Source: Parvibaculum sp046297875
GTDB lineage: Bacteria > Pseudomonadota > Alphaproteobacteria > Parvibaculales > Parvibaculaceae
DNA length: 64,000 nt
Reading direction: 5' to 3'
Assembly (NCBI RefSeq): GCF_046297875.1
Contig: NZ_JBKBHD010000001.1
Location: 1,426,001-1,490,000, forward strand
Part shown: piece by piece, positions 1 through 6,876 of the stretch
How the letters are laid out: every line of letters begins with the position of its first letter
How positions within the stretch are numbered: the first letter of the stretch is position 1
Position numbers and translations under genes: made by a program
Notes under the pieces: generated by a model
The model's database searches: none
What the model was told of the DNA's origin: nothing
Seen by the model: the letters and a program-made list of their open reading frames with translations, nothing else

Positions 1-1
1 C

Positions 2-85
2 CATGTCACGGCCCTCGCTGACCACGCGGCGCTGCTCAAGCGGATCACGGACGCGATCTACGCCGAGGGCGAACACATCGCCTGA
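2..85 (+). CDS. C-terminal fragment of a gene entering from the left
   Basis: An open frame enters the window and ends at TGA (83-85). It encodes 27 residues rich in Ala, His and charged residues, ending EGEHIA. It is too short to recognise. It sits beside a phage structural gene and a candidate defence cassette, so it may be the end of a phage gene, but that is inferred from position only. Confidence 0.35.
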   Translation, partial: HVTALADHAALLKRITDAIYAEGEHIA

Positions 86-97
86 CGGCACTATATG

Positions 98-125
98 TTG
101 TGTGCCGATTGAGTCGGACATACAA
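98..125. promoter_or_regulatory. Imperfect inverted repeat upstream of the TM/TIR cassette
   Basis: TTGTGTGCCGA and TCGGACATACAA form an imperfect inverted repeat around a five-base centre in the short AT-richer gap before the GTG start at 167. It could be an operator or part of a promoter for the two-gene cassette. There is no independent support. Confidence 0.3.
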
Positions 126-166
126 TCGCGCCGATTCTGCTATTCGACGGGAGCGGCGAATTCACG

Positions 167-604
167 GTGGCGACTGACAAGGACGATCTTCCAAAGCACC
201 TGGAGCTCATCCTGGATGTGGTCGAGCGCCACGCCCGCAACTCGTTTGTCCTCAAGGGCTGGTCGGTCACGCTGGTCGCTGCAGTGTTCCTGTTGGCCGT
301 GAGGGGGGCTGAACCGGCGCTCGCCATGGCCGCGGGACTTCTGCCGTCCCTGACCTTCTGGGCCTTGGACGCGTACTATCTTCGGCAGGAACGAATGTTC
401 CGCGCGCTCTACAATCACGTGCGAAAGGCGGAGCCGAACCCTGCCGACCGCTTCAGCCTCGATGCCCGGCCGTTCGCCGGTGAGGTTGCGAGCTGGTTCC
501 GCACGTTGGGCGCCACCCCCGTGCTCTGGTTCCATGCGGCTGTCCTCGCAGTTGTCGTCGTTGCGCTGGCATTCTTTTCGTTGAGGCCTCCCGATGCCCC
601 GTAA
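167..604 (+). CDS. Small three-TM membrane protein, partner of the TIR-like protein
   Basis: This 145-residue protein starts at GTG. I see three hydrophobic segments: about residues 30-47, 50-71 and 117-139. A polar stretch containing AEPNPADRFSLDARPF lies between the second and third. I recognise no named family, and no catalytic motif is visible. The next gene starts inside its last codons (594 against stop at 604), so the two are translationally coupled. A membrane protein coupled to a TIR-like protein is a layout seen in bacterial immunity modules, where the membrane protein can be the effector or sensor. That role is inference here. The surrounding phage remnant fits a cargo cassette of mobile DNA. 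Confidence 0.75.
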   Translation: MATDKDDLPKHLELILDVVERHARNSFVLKGWSVTLVAAVFLLAVRGAEPALAMAAGLLPSLTFWALDAYYLRQERMFRALYNHVRKAEPNPADRFSLDARPFAGEVASWFRTLGATPVLWFHAAVLAVVVVALAFFSLRPPDAP

Positions 605-1376
605 GGTGTTCTTCAGCTTCCATTACGATGACGTCACGCGCGTCAACGTGGTCCGCAATTCCGACCAGATCACAAGGCGGTATACGAAAGCTGCCCGTTT
701 CCACGACAAGAGCCTATGGGAAGAGGCGAAGCAACAGGGGGCGCTCGCGATCAAGCGGATGATCAACGGCGGTCTCGACGGCAGCTCGGTCACGTGCGTC
801 CTGATTGGTAGCCAGACATGGCAACGCCCATGGGTGCGCTACGAGATCATCAAGAGCCTTGCTCGCGGCAACGGCATACTCGGCGTGCGGATTCACGATG
901 TGGGTTTCAAGCCGGGGCAGCCGACAAACGCTCTTGCCGGGCTCTTCGGAACATCGCTGCCTTCGAACGCGCTCACAGGCTACGGATCCCGCTCGGAGCC
1001 GACACTCGGTGGGCTACTGGGCCTTGCTGCTCAGCGGCCGGCGCCATCACAGAATGCACTGCTCGGCGCCCTGCTGGCTGGCGAGCAGAGCGTAGCACCA
1101 ACGCCGCAGCGGGGACCGAACCCGCTTCGCTATCTCGGTTACACGGTCGACCGGCGCTACGGGTTGGTGCGGTTTCACGAAGTCGGCACCAGTGGGCAGT
1201 GGCGCGAGTACACGGAGGTGCAAGCTGTTCCGCTGCTCTCACTTCCGTGGCTCCCGAGGTTGAAGGATGCCGACAACCTCGAGAACCTGTTCCGCGTCTA
1301 CGACTGGAAACAGGACGATGGCTCGTTCTACTTCCCGACATGGATCGAGCAAGCCGCTGCTCAGGTCGGACGCTAA
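594..1376 (+). CDS. TIR-like (MTH538/ThsB-type, DUF1863) domain protein
   Basis: This 260-residue protein begins with a short beta strand and charged loop (VFFSFHYDD), then FHDKSLWEEAKQQG, then the core CVLIGSQTW and WVRYEIIKSL. This is the pattern of the MTH538 TIR-like family to which Thoeris ThsB belongs. Glu84 in WVRYEI is at the place of the glutamate conserved in this family. In related proteins the domain makes or consumes NAD-derived signals during phage defence. From about residue 110 to 180 there is a low-complexity Gly/Ala/Leu/Pro linker, then a C-terminal region of about 80 residues with no known match. It overlaps the upstream membrane-protein gene by 11 bases and the convergent phage gene by 4. 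No ThsA-like effector is visible in the window, so this is not a canonical Thoeris pair. Confidence 0.75.
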   Translation: MPRKVFFSFHYDDVTRVNVVRNSDQITRRYTKAARFHDKSLWEEAKQQGALAIKRMINGGLDGSSVTCVLIGSQTWQRPWVRYEIIKSLARGNGILGVRIHDVGFKPGQPTNALAGLFGTSLPSNALTGYGSRSEPTLGGLLGLAAQRPAPSQNALLGALLAGEQSVAPTPQRGPNPLRYLGYTVDRRYGLVRFHEVGTSGQWREYTEVQAVPLLSLPWLPRLKDADNLENLFRVYDWKQDDGSFYFPTWIEQAAAQVGR

Positions 1377-1717
1377 GCCGCCGCCGTCGCGACCCCGTCC
1401 AGCCGCACCGCGACGCTGGCAACGCCGTTCCCGGCCGCCTCCACCGCCACGCCGATGGGGAAGCGTCCCGCAGCTGGGGTGTTCACCTGCTTCGCCGTGT
1501 TGTCCCACGCCACGCGCGTGCCGATGGCGAGAACTGCGGCGCTGGCCTTCGGCAGCTGGAACACGCCGGTGGTGGAGAGCTCGACAGGGGCGCCCTCGGC
1601 CGAGGAGTAGGCGGTGATGCCGAAGATGCTGCCGACGATCAGCCCGTCGCCCGAGGCGATGCCGCCTGTGGGCGTGGGCACGGTGATAACGTGGCCGTTC
1701 TGGATGTAGGTCTTCAT
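1373..1717 (-). CDS. DUF2190-family phage capsid-associated protein
   Basis: The 114-residue sequence starts MKTYIQNGHVITVPTPTGG and has the short-strand, Gly-rich make-up of DUF2190. These proteins are encoded in phage head modules, where they act as capsid decoration or head-associated proteins. Internal motifs such as GDGLIVGSIFGITA and GTRVAWDNTAKQV fit that family. The length is normal, so the gene looks intact. It has lost its module: downstream lies the convergent TIR-like gene (4-base overlap) and upstream only a gene fragment. It marks a prophage remnant. Confidence 0.8.
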   Translation of the reverse strand: MKTYIQNGHVITVPTPTGGIASGDGLIVGSIFGITAYSSAEGAPVELSTTGVFQLPKASAAVLAIGTRVAWDNTAKQVNTPAAGRFPIGVAVEAAGNGVASVAVRLDGVATAAA

Positions 1718-1720
1718 GGG

Positions 1721-1815
1721 TTACAGCCCTTTCGAGGATTGGATGCGGACGACCGAGATGCGGTCGGTCGTCCCCGCGATCTGCCGGTTGAGGTCCGCGA
1801 GATGGAATTGATTTG
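1721..1815 (-). pseudogene. 3-prime fragment of a phage gene upstream of the DUF2190 gene
   Basis: Upstream of the DUF2190 start, an open minus-strand frame ends at TAA (1721-1723) with the residues DRISVVRIQSSKGL. TAA is three bases from the next ATG, typical of phage operon spacing. The frame can be followed upward to about 1815 and perhaps 1890, but no start codon with a ribosome site appears before the + strand host genes begin. I read it as the remaining C-terminus of a structural gene cut at the edge of the phage patch. The family is not recognised. Confidence 0.45.
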
Positions 1816-1846
1816 CCCCGGGCGCGCAATCCTGAAACGGTGAGAA

Positions 1847-1862
1847 CGACCCATTTGGGTCG
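1847..1862. repeat. Short perfect inverted repeat at the phage-patch boundary
   Basis: CGACCCA and TGGGTCG are perfect complements around TT. The repeat sits exactly between the last phage-like sequence and the first host-like small gene. It might be an operator for the small gene or a trace of an attachment or recombination site; neither is shown. Confidence 0.35.
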
Positions 1863-1886
1863 GAATTGCAGATCAAGGTGGCATGA

Positions 1887-2027
1887 ATGAACAACAACAC
1901 GCTTTACCTCGTGATCGGCCTGCTCGCCGCCGGCGTCATCATTGTCGGTTTCCTGCTCTATCAGGAGCGTCAAAGCGGCGTCAGCATACAAATCGGTGAG
2001 AGCGGCGTATCGATCGATGGCAACTAG
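1887..2027 (+). CDS. Small single-TM membrane protein (46 aa)
   Basis: The frame MNNNTLYLVIGLLAAGVI to SIDGN encodes 46 residues. Residues 6-25 form one clear TM helix, followed by a short periplasmic or cytoplasmic tail (QIGESGVSIDGN). AAGGTGG lies just upstream as ribosome site. A second ATG four bases earlier opens another frame without membrane character, so 1887 is preferred. Tiny proteins of this make-up are common in alphaproteobacteria and have no known function. Another tiny membrane protein gene follows on the same strand. Confidence 0.6.
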   Translation: MNNNTLYLVIGLLAAGVIIVGFLLYQERQSGVSIQIGESGVSIDGN

Positions 2028-2117
2028 CCGAACGGTTCGGGCGGTGCCGGATTTTCCAGCCGTCAAATCGAAACAGGCAGGTCCGCTCAGCCGGGTCCTG
2101 CCAGAAGGGGAAGGCCC

Positions 2118-2282
2118 ATGTCGATCGGAACCATACTAGTAATTATCTTGATCATATTCCTGCTCGGCGGCTTCAGCGGCAGGTTCGGCGGTTATGGCTA
2201 TGGCTTCGGCCATGGCGGCGTCGGCGTCATCGGTGTCGTGCTGATCATCCTTCTCGTCCTGGTGCTTATGGGGCGTCTGTGA
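2118..2282 (+). CDS. DUF3309-family small membrane protein
   Basis: The 54-residue protein starts MSIGTILVIILIIFLLGG, continues with a Gly/Phe/Tyr-rich turn (GYGYGFGHGG), and ends in a second TM helix (VLIILLVLVLMGRL). This two-helix hairpin with a glycine-rich centre matches the DUF3309 family, which is widespread in proteobacteria and of unknown function. GAAGGGGAAGG precedes the ATG as ribosome site. A strong intrinsic terminator follows. Confidence 0.75.
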   Translation: MSIGTILVIILIIFLLGGFSGRFGGYGYGFGHGGVGVIGVVLIILLVLVLMGRL

Positions 2283-2345
2283 GACGCTCTGCTCATTCAC
2301 CGCGGATATGAAGGGCGGGCGGCGGCGCCCGGAACACCAAATCAG

Positions 2346-2378
2346 AAACCCGCCATGCCTTGCATGGCGGGTTTTTTG
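2346..2378 (+). terminator. Intrinsic terminator after the DUF3309 gene
   Basis: A perfect 12-bp stem (AACCCGCCATGC with GCATGGCGGGTT), a three-base loop and a run of T residues form a classical rho-independent terminator on the plus strand. Confidence 0.9.
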
Positions 2379-2502
2379 TTTGCGGCATCGCGACGGCCGT
2401 CTCGCCTGTCAGGCGGCGCTCAAGATATTGCCGCTCGAGCGGCTGGCCGGCGAGATCATGCAGTCGACGCAGAGCTGGTGATCCGGCGCCGTGAGTTTGC
2501 GG

Positions 2503-3543
2503 TCAGGCCTTTTTCGATGATACGCGGGGGTCTGCCGCGAATGCCCCGCGAACATACTCGACATAGGCGAGCATGCGCGAAAAGCCGTCCTCTGTGAGAT
2601 CGACGAAGACGCGCCTTCCGTCATTCTCGTCACGGACGCGCGTGGCGAGGCCTTCTGCCACAAGATCGCCGATCCGTCGAAGCGCCGTTGTCGCCGGCAC
2701 ACGCGAGGCAATGCACAGGCTCGACACGGAGACGCGCTTGCCGGCGAGGCGGGCATAGGTCAGGTCGAGAAGCATGTCCCAGGCAGGATCGCAGAAGAGC
2801 CCGTCCGGAAAATGATTCTGCCTTGCCGCGCAAAGACCGATCAGCATCCGCACCCAGTTGCGACCGGCTTCCTCGGGGGTGAAAAACTCGTGATCTGCCG
2901 TGGCACGGCTGCGCATTGGTGCGGGGGTGCCCGGTGCGGGCTGCGAGTTTGCCGGCTCCGGTGCAAAGCCGCTGCTCAGGCGGTCCGCGATGCTGACAAG
3001 ATTGCCGAGCGCTGCGGGCGCGCTTGCGTTCTGCAGGGCGCCGACGATGTTCCGCGTCCGCACAAGGAGATCTTCCGCTTCGGCCCGGATCGCCGTCGAC
3101 AGCATCGCAAGGCGGTGCTGGTCGGCCGCTTTGGCCGATGCCTCCAGCAGGATTTCGGTCAGCTCGCCGGCATCGCAGGGCAGGGCGAGAACCGACCAGG
3201 AGGCGAAGTGGCGCAACTGCGCCAGAAGCGGCGGCGTAACCCTGTCGCGCGTGACGAGCACCGCATGCAACCAGGCGCGGCCGCGAATCTGGTCGATATT
3301 TCGGGCGAGATCGCGAAGCAGGGGGTCGGCATCTTCTTCTGCGGCGATGATGACGAGGCGGACCGTATCGTCCTTCAGAAGCCTGTCCTTGACGGCGCCC
3401 CGCGAGGCGGCGACCTACCAGGCGAGTTTCGTTTCGGAAGGCGGCGGGGGCGCGAGATCGTTCTGCTGGAACAGTGCTGCGCAATCGGGGTCGACAAGGG
3501 CGGAAAAGGCGGGCGTCTCAAGATTCTGCGTAATGGAGATCAT
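2503..3543 (-). pseudogene. Winged-helix (MarR-like) regulator with an in-frame amber codon
   Basis: The 255 residues after the stop end in a winged helix-turn-helix region (about residues 165-245), with VSVSSLCIASRVPATTALRRI as the recognition segment and DENDGRRVFVDLTEDG as the wing. Upstream in the same frame, translation continues to an ATG at 3541-3543 (MISITQNLETPAFSALVDP) that has TAAGG about ten bases before it. Only TAG at 3415-3417, codon 43, separates the two parts. Reading through gives a continuous response-regulator-like N-terminal region (VRLVIIAAEEDADPLLRDLARNI is how it continues). So the gene appears broken by a nonsense change, unless it starts late at TTG 3270 or the stop is suppressed. 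It is divergent from mtnBDC and could be its regulator; that is inference. Confidence 0.6.
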
Positions 3544-3731
3544 TGGACTAGACCTTAATGCTTAGGCGAATCGGATTGTGTTCAACCATAATGACGCACA
3601 TAAATAGGTTTATGCAACTTTAAATATATGTGGCTATACCCTTTGGTGTAATCGCCCAATCCGGTGCCAAACCGGTGGAGTGCTTTCATCGTCATAGAAT
3701 TTCTCTATGGTGGCGCCGAATTGACGGCTGA
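3544..3731. promoter_or_regulatory. AT-rich divergent promoter region before mtnB
   Basis: This 188-base gap is much richer in A and T than its surroundings (for example CTTTAAATATATGTGGC) and separates the disrupted regulator from mtnB. It must hold promoters for both directions. It contains small hairpins such as CCGGTGCCAAACCGG and CATAGAATTTCTCTATG. I compared it by eye with SAM riboswitch classes and did not find a match. Confidence 0.5.
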
Positions 3732-4376
3732 ATGGAGAAAGTCGAGCAGATGCAAGGGTCCACGCCGCCTGTCCTTAGTTTTGCGGAGGCCGCCAGCGGC
3801 GTCATTGAGATGGCGCGGTTCGCCGGGTCGCGGGGCTGGGTTCCGGCAACCAGCGGCAATTTCTCGGTCAGAATGGATGCGAAAAAAGCTGCCCTGACGG
3901 CGACGGGGGCGAACAAGGCCGCGCTCACCGAAGAAGGTATTATCGAGGCGCAGATCGGGGGGCCCAAGCATCCGCGCGCCTCGGCCGAAGCCCCGCTGCA
4001 TCTTGCACGATACGCCGCGGCACCGGAGATCGGCGCCATCTCCCACATGCATTCCATGGCCGCGACCGTGCTTTCGCGGCGGCACGAGAAGGCAGGTGCG
4101 CTCCGGCTCGAAGGCTGGGAGCTGCTCAAGGCCTTTTCCGGCATCACCACCCATGAGACGGCGCTCGATGTTCCGATCGTGCCCAATGGCCAGGATACGG
4201 ACGCGCTTGCCCGGCAGGTCGAGGAACGGCTGGCGGCAGCCGGACCGGCTTACGGTTACCTCATTGCCGGTCATGGCCTATATGTATGGGGACGAACGGC
4301 GGCGGATGCCATCCGCCACATGGAAGCCTTCGATTTTCTTCTGACCGCACAATTGCACGAGGAGGGCGCGCGATGA
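3732..4376 (+). CDS. mtnB: Methylthioribulose-1-phosphate dehydratase
   Basis: MtnB is a class II aldolase-fold zinc enzyme that dehydrates 5-methylthioribulose 1-phosphate in methionine salvage. The 214-residue protein has the family features: ATSGNFSVR near the N-terminus, a substrate region ATGANKAALTEEGI, the metal-binding SHMHSMAATVLSRR, and GHGLYVWG with a further His ligand. It is first in an operon in which each gene overlaps the next by ATGA. The start is not certain: ATG at 3750 has GGAGA 11 bases upstream and would remove six residues. The presence of mtnB, mtnD and mtnC together makes the pathway assignment firm. Confidence 0.95.
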   Translation: MEKVEQMQGSTPPVLSFAEAASGVIEMARFAGSRGWVPATSGNFSVRMDAKKAALTATGANKAALTEEGIIEAQIGGPKHPRASAEAPLHLARYAAAPEIGAISHMHSMAATVLSRRHEKAGALRLEGWELLKAFSGITTHETALDVPIVPNGQDTDALARQVEERLAAAGPAYGYLIAGHGLYVWGRTAADAIRHMEAFDFLLTAQLHEEGAR

Positions 4377-4927
4377 CGCATCTCACCGTTTATCCCGACA
4401 CCGATCCCGCCACCGTTCTGATGGAGATAAGCGACGGCGCGAAGATCGCCGAAGTGCTTGGCGCTATCGGCGTCGACTTCGAGCGCTGGGCGGCACCGCA
4501 TGCGCTTGCCGAGGACGCGGACCAGGATGCCGTTCTCGCCGCCTATCAAAGCGACGTCTCGCGGATCATGAAGGACGGCGGCTATCAGAGCGTCGATGTG
4601 ATCCGCGTGAAGCCCGACAATCCCAACCGCGCGGAGCTGCGGCAGAAGTTCCTCGCCGAGCATACGCATGACGATGACGAGGTGCGCTTCTTCGTCGATG
4701 GCGCGGGCGCCTTCTACCTGCGGAAGGAAGGCAAGGTCTATCGCGTGATCTGCGAGCGCAACGACCTCATCAGTGTGCCTGCCGGAACGACGCACTGGTT
4801 CGACACCGGGCCCGCACCGGATTTCTGCGCCATCCGCATCTTCACCACGCCGGAAGGCTGGGTCGGGCACTTCACGGGCGACGATATCGCATCGCGTTTT
4901 CCGAAGTTCGAGCGCGAGGCGGCATGA
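4373..4927 (+). CDS. mtnD: Acireductone dioxygenase
   Basis: MtnD oxidises acireductone with O2; the iron form yields the keto-acid precursor of methionine. The 184-residue protein is a cupin. The metal site is EHTHDDDEVRF (two His and a Glu) with the last His in GTTHWFDTG, all present. I place the start at 4373, where GGAGG lies eight bases upstream and the ATG overlaps the mtnB stop. A longer frame upstream only runs through mtnB. Metal choice (Fe or Ni) cannot be read from the sequence. Confidence 0.95.
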   Translation: MTHLTVYPDTDPATVLMEISDGAKIAEVLGAIGVDFERWAAPHALAEDADQDAVLAAYQSDVSRIMKDGGYQSVDVIRVKPDNPNRAELRQKFLAEHTHDDDEVRFFVDGAGAFYLRKEGKVYRVICERNDLISVPAGTTHWFDTGPAPDFCAIRIFTTPEGWVGHFTGDDIASRFPKFEREAA

Positions 4928-5634
4928 CGGAAATTCGTGCCGTCGTTACCGATATCGAAGGAACGACGACGCCACTCGCTTTCGTGCATGAGGTTCTCTT
5001 TCCCTATGCGCGCAACAGGCTTGCCGCTTTTGTAAAAGACAATGAGGGCAATGCCGGCGTCGCGGCGGCGCTTCGCGATGCGCGTGCGCTCGGGCATGTG
5101 CCCGATGCGGATCTGGAAGGCACGATCGCGCTTCTTCATTCGTGGATGGATGAAGACCGCAAGGCCGGGCCGCTGAAACTCCTGCAAGGTTTGATCTGGC
5201 GCCAGGGCTATGAGGACGGCGTGCTCAAGGGCGAGGTTTATGGCGACGCCGCCATGCTGCTTCGCCAGTGGCATGAGCGCGGGCTTCGGCTCTTCGTCTA
5301 TTCATCGGGCTCCGAAGAGGCGCAGAAGCTCATCTTCGGCTTTTCCGACAAGGGCGATCTCGCCACGCTGTTCGAAGGCTTCTTCGATACGCGGATCGGA
5401 GCGAAAGTCGAGAGCGCGTCCTATCGCGCGATTGCCGAAGCCGCGAAGCTGCCCGCGGGCGCCATGCTTTTCCTGTCCGATCATGCGGGCGAAATCGCGG
5501 CGGCGGCAGTAGCCGGCATGAAGGTGGTGCGTATCGACCGGGCACTTTCCCCCGATGGCTGGAGGGATGACGGCGCCTCATTCGTTGCCGGGTCGTTTGA
5601 TCCGGTTGAGAGGCAATTTCTTTCCCGCAAATAA
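4924..5634 (+). CDS. mtnC: Enolase-phosphatase E1
   Basis: MtnC is a HAD-superfamily enzyme that enolises and then dephosphorylates diketo-methylthiopentyl phosphate to acireductone, the substrate of MtnD. The 236-residue sequence has the HAD motif I variant VVTDIEGTTTP, motif II in LRLFVYSSGSEEAQK, the conserved Lys in RIGAKVESASY, and motif III in FLSDHAGEIAAA. The start overlaps the mtnD stop. The enzyme order in the pathway is B, C, D, while the gene order is B, D, C. The upstream enzymes (mtnA, mtnK or mtnP) are not in the window. Confidence 0.95.
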   Translation: MTEIRAVVTDIEGTTTPLAFVHEVLFPYARNRLAAFVKDNEGNAGVAAALRDARALGHVPDADLEGTIALLHSWMDEDRKAGPLKLLQGLIWRQGYEDGVLKGEVYGDAAMLLRQWHERGLRLFVYSSGSEEAQKLIFGFSDKGDLATLFEGFFDTRIGAKVESASYRAIAEAAKLPAGAMLFLSDHAGEIAAAAVAGMKVVRIDRALSPDGWRDDGASFVAGSFDPVERQFLSRK

Positions 5635-5636
5635 GA

Positions 5637-5663
5637 AAAGGCCCGGCGCAATGGCCGGGCCTT
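5637..5663. terminator. Bidirectional intrinsic terminator
   Basis: AAAGGCCCGG and CCGGGCCTTT form a stem around CGCAATGG between the convergent mtnC and glycine-zipper genes. T-rich flanks are present on both sides; the one serving the minus strand is longer. Confidence 0.85.
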
Positions 5664-5689
5664 TCGAATCGAGATTTGCGGACATTGCG

Positions 5690-5935
5690 TCAGCAATTGC
5701 CTTCCTTCTTGCAGCCCGAATAGGCGCCTGCGGCTGCGCCGACTGCGCCGCCGACAATCATGCCTGCTGCAATGCTGGAACCGGCGATAGCGGTCGCCGC
5801 CGCGCCGACGCCTGCGCCGATCGCACCGCCCGACAGCGCGCCCTGCTCGGTCTTGCTGAGATTGGTACATCCCGTGGTCAGGAAGAGGGCGGCAATCGCC
5901 AGGGCCGTTGCTGACTTTTTCACGATGGTCTCCAT
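5690..5935 (-). CDS. Glycine-zipper lipoprotein (paralogue 1)
   Basis: The protein of about 80 residues has a lipoprotein signal (AALFLTTGCTNL; lipidated Cys in TTGC). A glycine-zipper region follows (GALSGGAIGAGVGAA, then VGGAVGAAAGAYSG) and a Cys-containing tail, CKKEGNC. Such proteins insert in or line the outer membrane. The start is either ATG 5935 or GTG 5923; the latter gives a more typical VKKSATALAIAA signal. A close paralogue lies at 7939-8172, with the same order of lipobox, zipper and basic CxxxGxC tail. The two flank the sulfide module, which suggests an old local duplication. Confidence 0.8.
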   Translation of the reverse strand: METIVKKSATALAIAALFLTTGCTNLSKTEQGALSGGAIGAGVGAAATAIAGSSIAAGMIVGGAVGAAAGAYSGCKKEGNC

Positions 5936-6025
5936 CTTCGGTGAATCGATCCGAAGAGTCTCGCGGGCGTTCGGGGCCTCAGAATGGCGGAAATGGGGCC
6001 ATTTGGCCCCACTTCTCCATATTGG

Positions 6026-6445
6026 TTAACGGCCGAGCGTGAAGCGGAAGGCGAGCGCACCGGCAATCATCGCTGCGACGAAAGTGAGCGCATCCACCGG
6101 CGCAATGCTGATGGCCGCAAGCGCCGGGCCGGGGCAGAAGCCTGCCAGACCCCAGCCGATGCCGAAGAGCGCTGCCCCGGCGACGAGGCGCGGGTCGATG
6201 TCGTTGCGGTCGGGCAGCGACCATTCTTCTGCAAGGAGAGGCTTTTGCCGGCGCGTTGCCCAGCGAAAGGCGGGTAAGGCAACGAGGATGGCGCCGCCCA
6301 TGACGAAGGCAAGCGTCGGGTCCCAATTTCCGGCAATGTCGAGAAAGCCGAGCACCTTGGCAGGGTTCGCCATGCCGGAAATGACAAGGCCAAGCCCGAA
6401 GATGGCGCCGGCGGCGAAGGATGCGAGAACCGTATTCCTGTTCAT
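6026..6445 (-). CDS. YeeE/YedE-type half transporter, second half (DUF6691)
   Basis: The 139-residue membrane protein starts MNRNTVLASFAAGAIFGLGL and has about four TM helices. It carries the conserved GIGWGLAGFCPGPALAAI motif with the Cys that characterises YeeE/YedE-like sulfur-compound permeases. Classical YeeE is about 350 residues; here the fold is split over two adjacent genes, this being the C-terminal half. Its ATG lies two bases from the stop of the other half. The module with the hydrolase at 6877-7752 is typical of sulfide or persulfide detoxification. Confidence 0.85.
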   Translation of the reverse strand: MNRNTVLASFAAGAIFGLGLVISGMANPAKVLGFLDIAGNWDPTLAFVMGGAILVALPAFRWATRRQKPLLAEEWSLPDRNDIDPRLVAGAALFGIGWGLAGFCPGPALAAISIAPVDALTFVAAMIAGALAFRFTLGR

Positions 6446-6446
6446 G

Positions 6447-6866
6447 TCAGCCTCCGATCACATGACGCATGACGAAGACGGTCAGAAAACCGAATGCCAT
6501 GAAAGTGGCCGTCGCCACGATGGAGCGCATGGAGAGGCGCGAGATGCCGCAAACGCCGTGGCCGCTGGTGCAGCCGCTTCCGAGCCGCGTGCCGAAGCCG
6601 ACGAGGAGACCCGCCGCGATCAGCAGCGGCGTGGAGGCCTCGATCTCGACGGTGACAGGCACGAATGCCGTCCATGCCGCAGGTGCTGCGACAAGACCGG
6701 CGAGAAAGGCATAGCGCCAGGCGCCTTCCGCCGATCCCTGCTCAAGCGCACCGCCGAGAATGCCGCTGATACCGGCGATGCGGCCATTGAGCAGAAGGAA
6801 CAGCGCCGCCGATGCGCCGATGAGCAAGCCGCCGATCAGGCCCGAGACGGGTGTGAAGTTTTCCAT
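6447..6866 (-). CDS. YeeE/YedE-type half transporter, first half
   Basis: This 139-residue membrane protein has about four TM helices, a GNRIAG-like loop (NGRIAGISGILGGAL) and the signature GFGTRLGSGCTSGHGVCGISR. That segment holds the cysteines that in YeeE pass thiosulfate-like ions by transient S-H-S contacts. It starts 10 bases after the hydrolase stop. With the next gene it builds one complete transporter. Likely substrate: an inorganic sulfur compound, by family and neighbours; not proven. Confidence 0.88.
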   Translation of the reverse strand: MENFTPVSGLIGGLLIGASAALFLLLNGRIAGISGILGGALEQGSAEGAWRYAFLAGLVAAPAAWTAFVPVTVEIEASTPLLIAAGLLVGFGTRLGSGCTSGHGVCGISRLSMRSIVATATFMAFGFLTVFVMRHVIGG

Positions 6867-6876
6867 TCGTCAATCC

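Noticed and set aside
818..1843. A long plus-strand frame of 341 codons across the TIR and DUF2190 genes
   Set aside because: It overlaps two genes with recognisable proteins and has an Arg-rich composition typical of shadow frames in GC-rich DNA.
3656..3700. A possible SAM riboswitch around the hairpin CCGGTGCCAAACCGG
   Set aside because: The conserved cores of known SAM classes are not visible; only a five-base stem is present.
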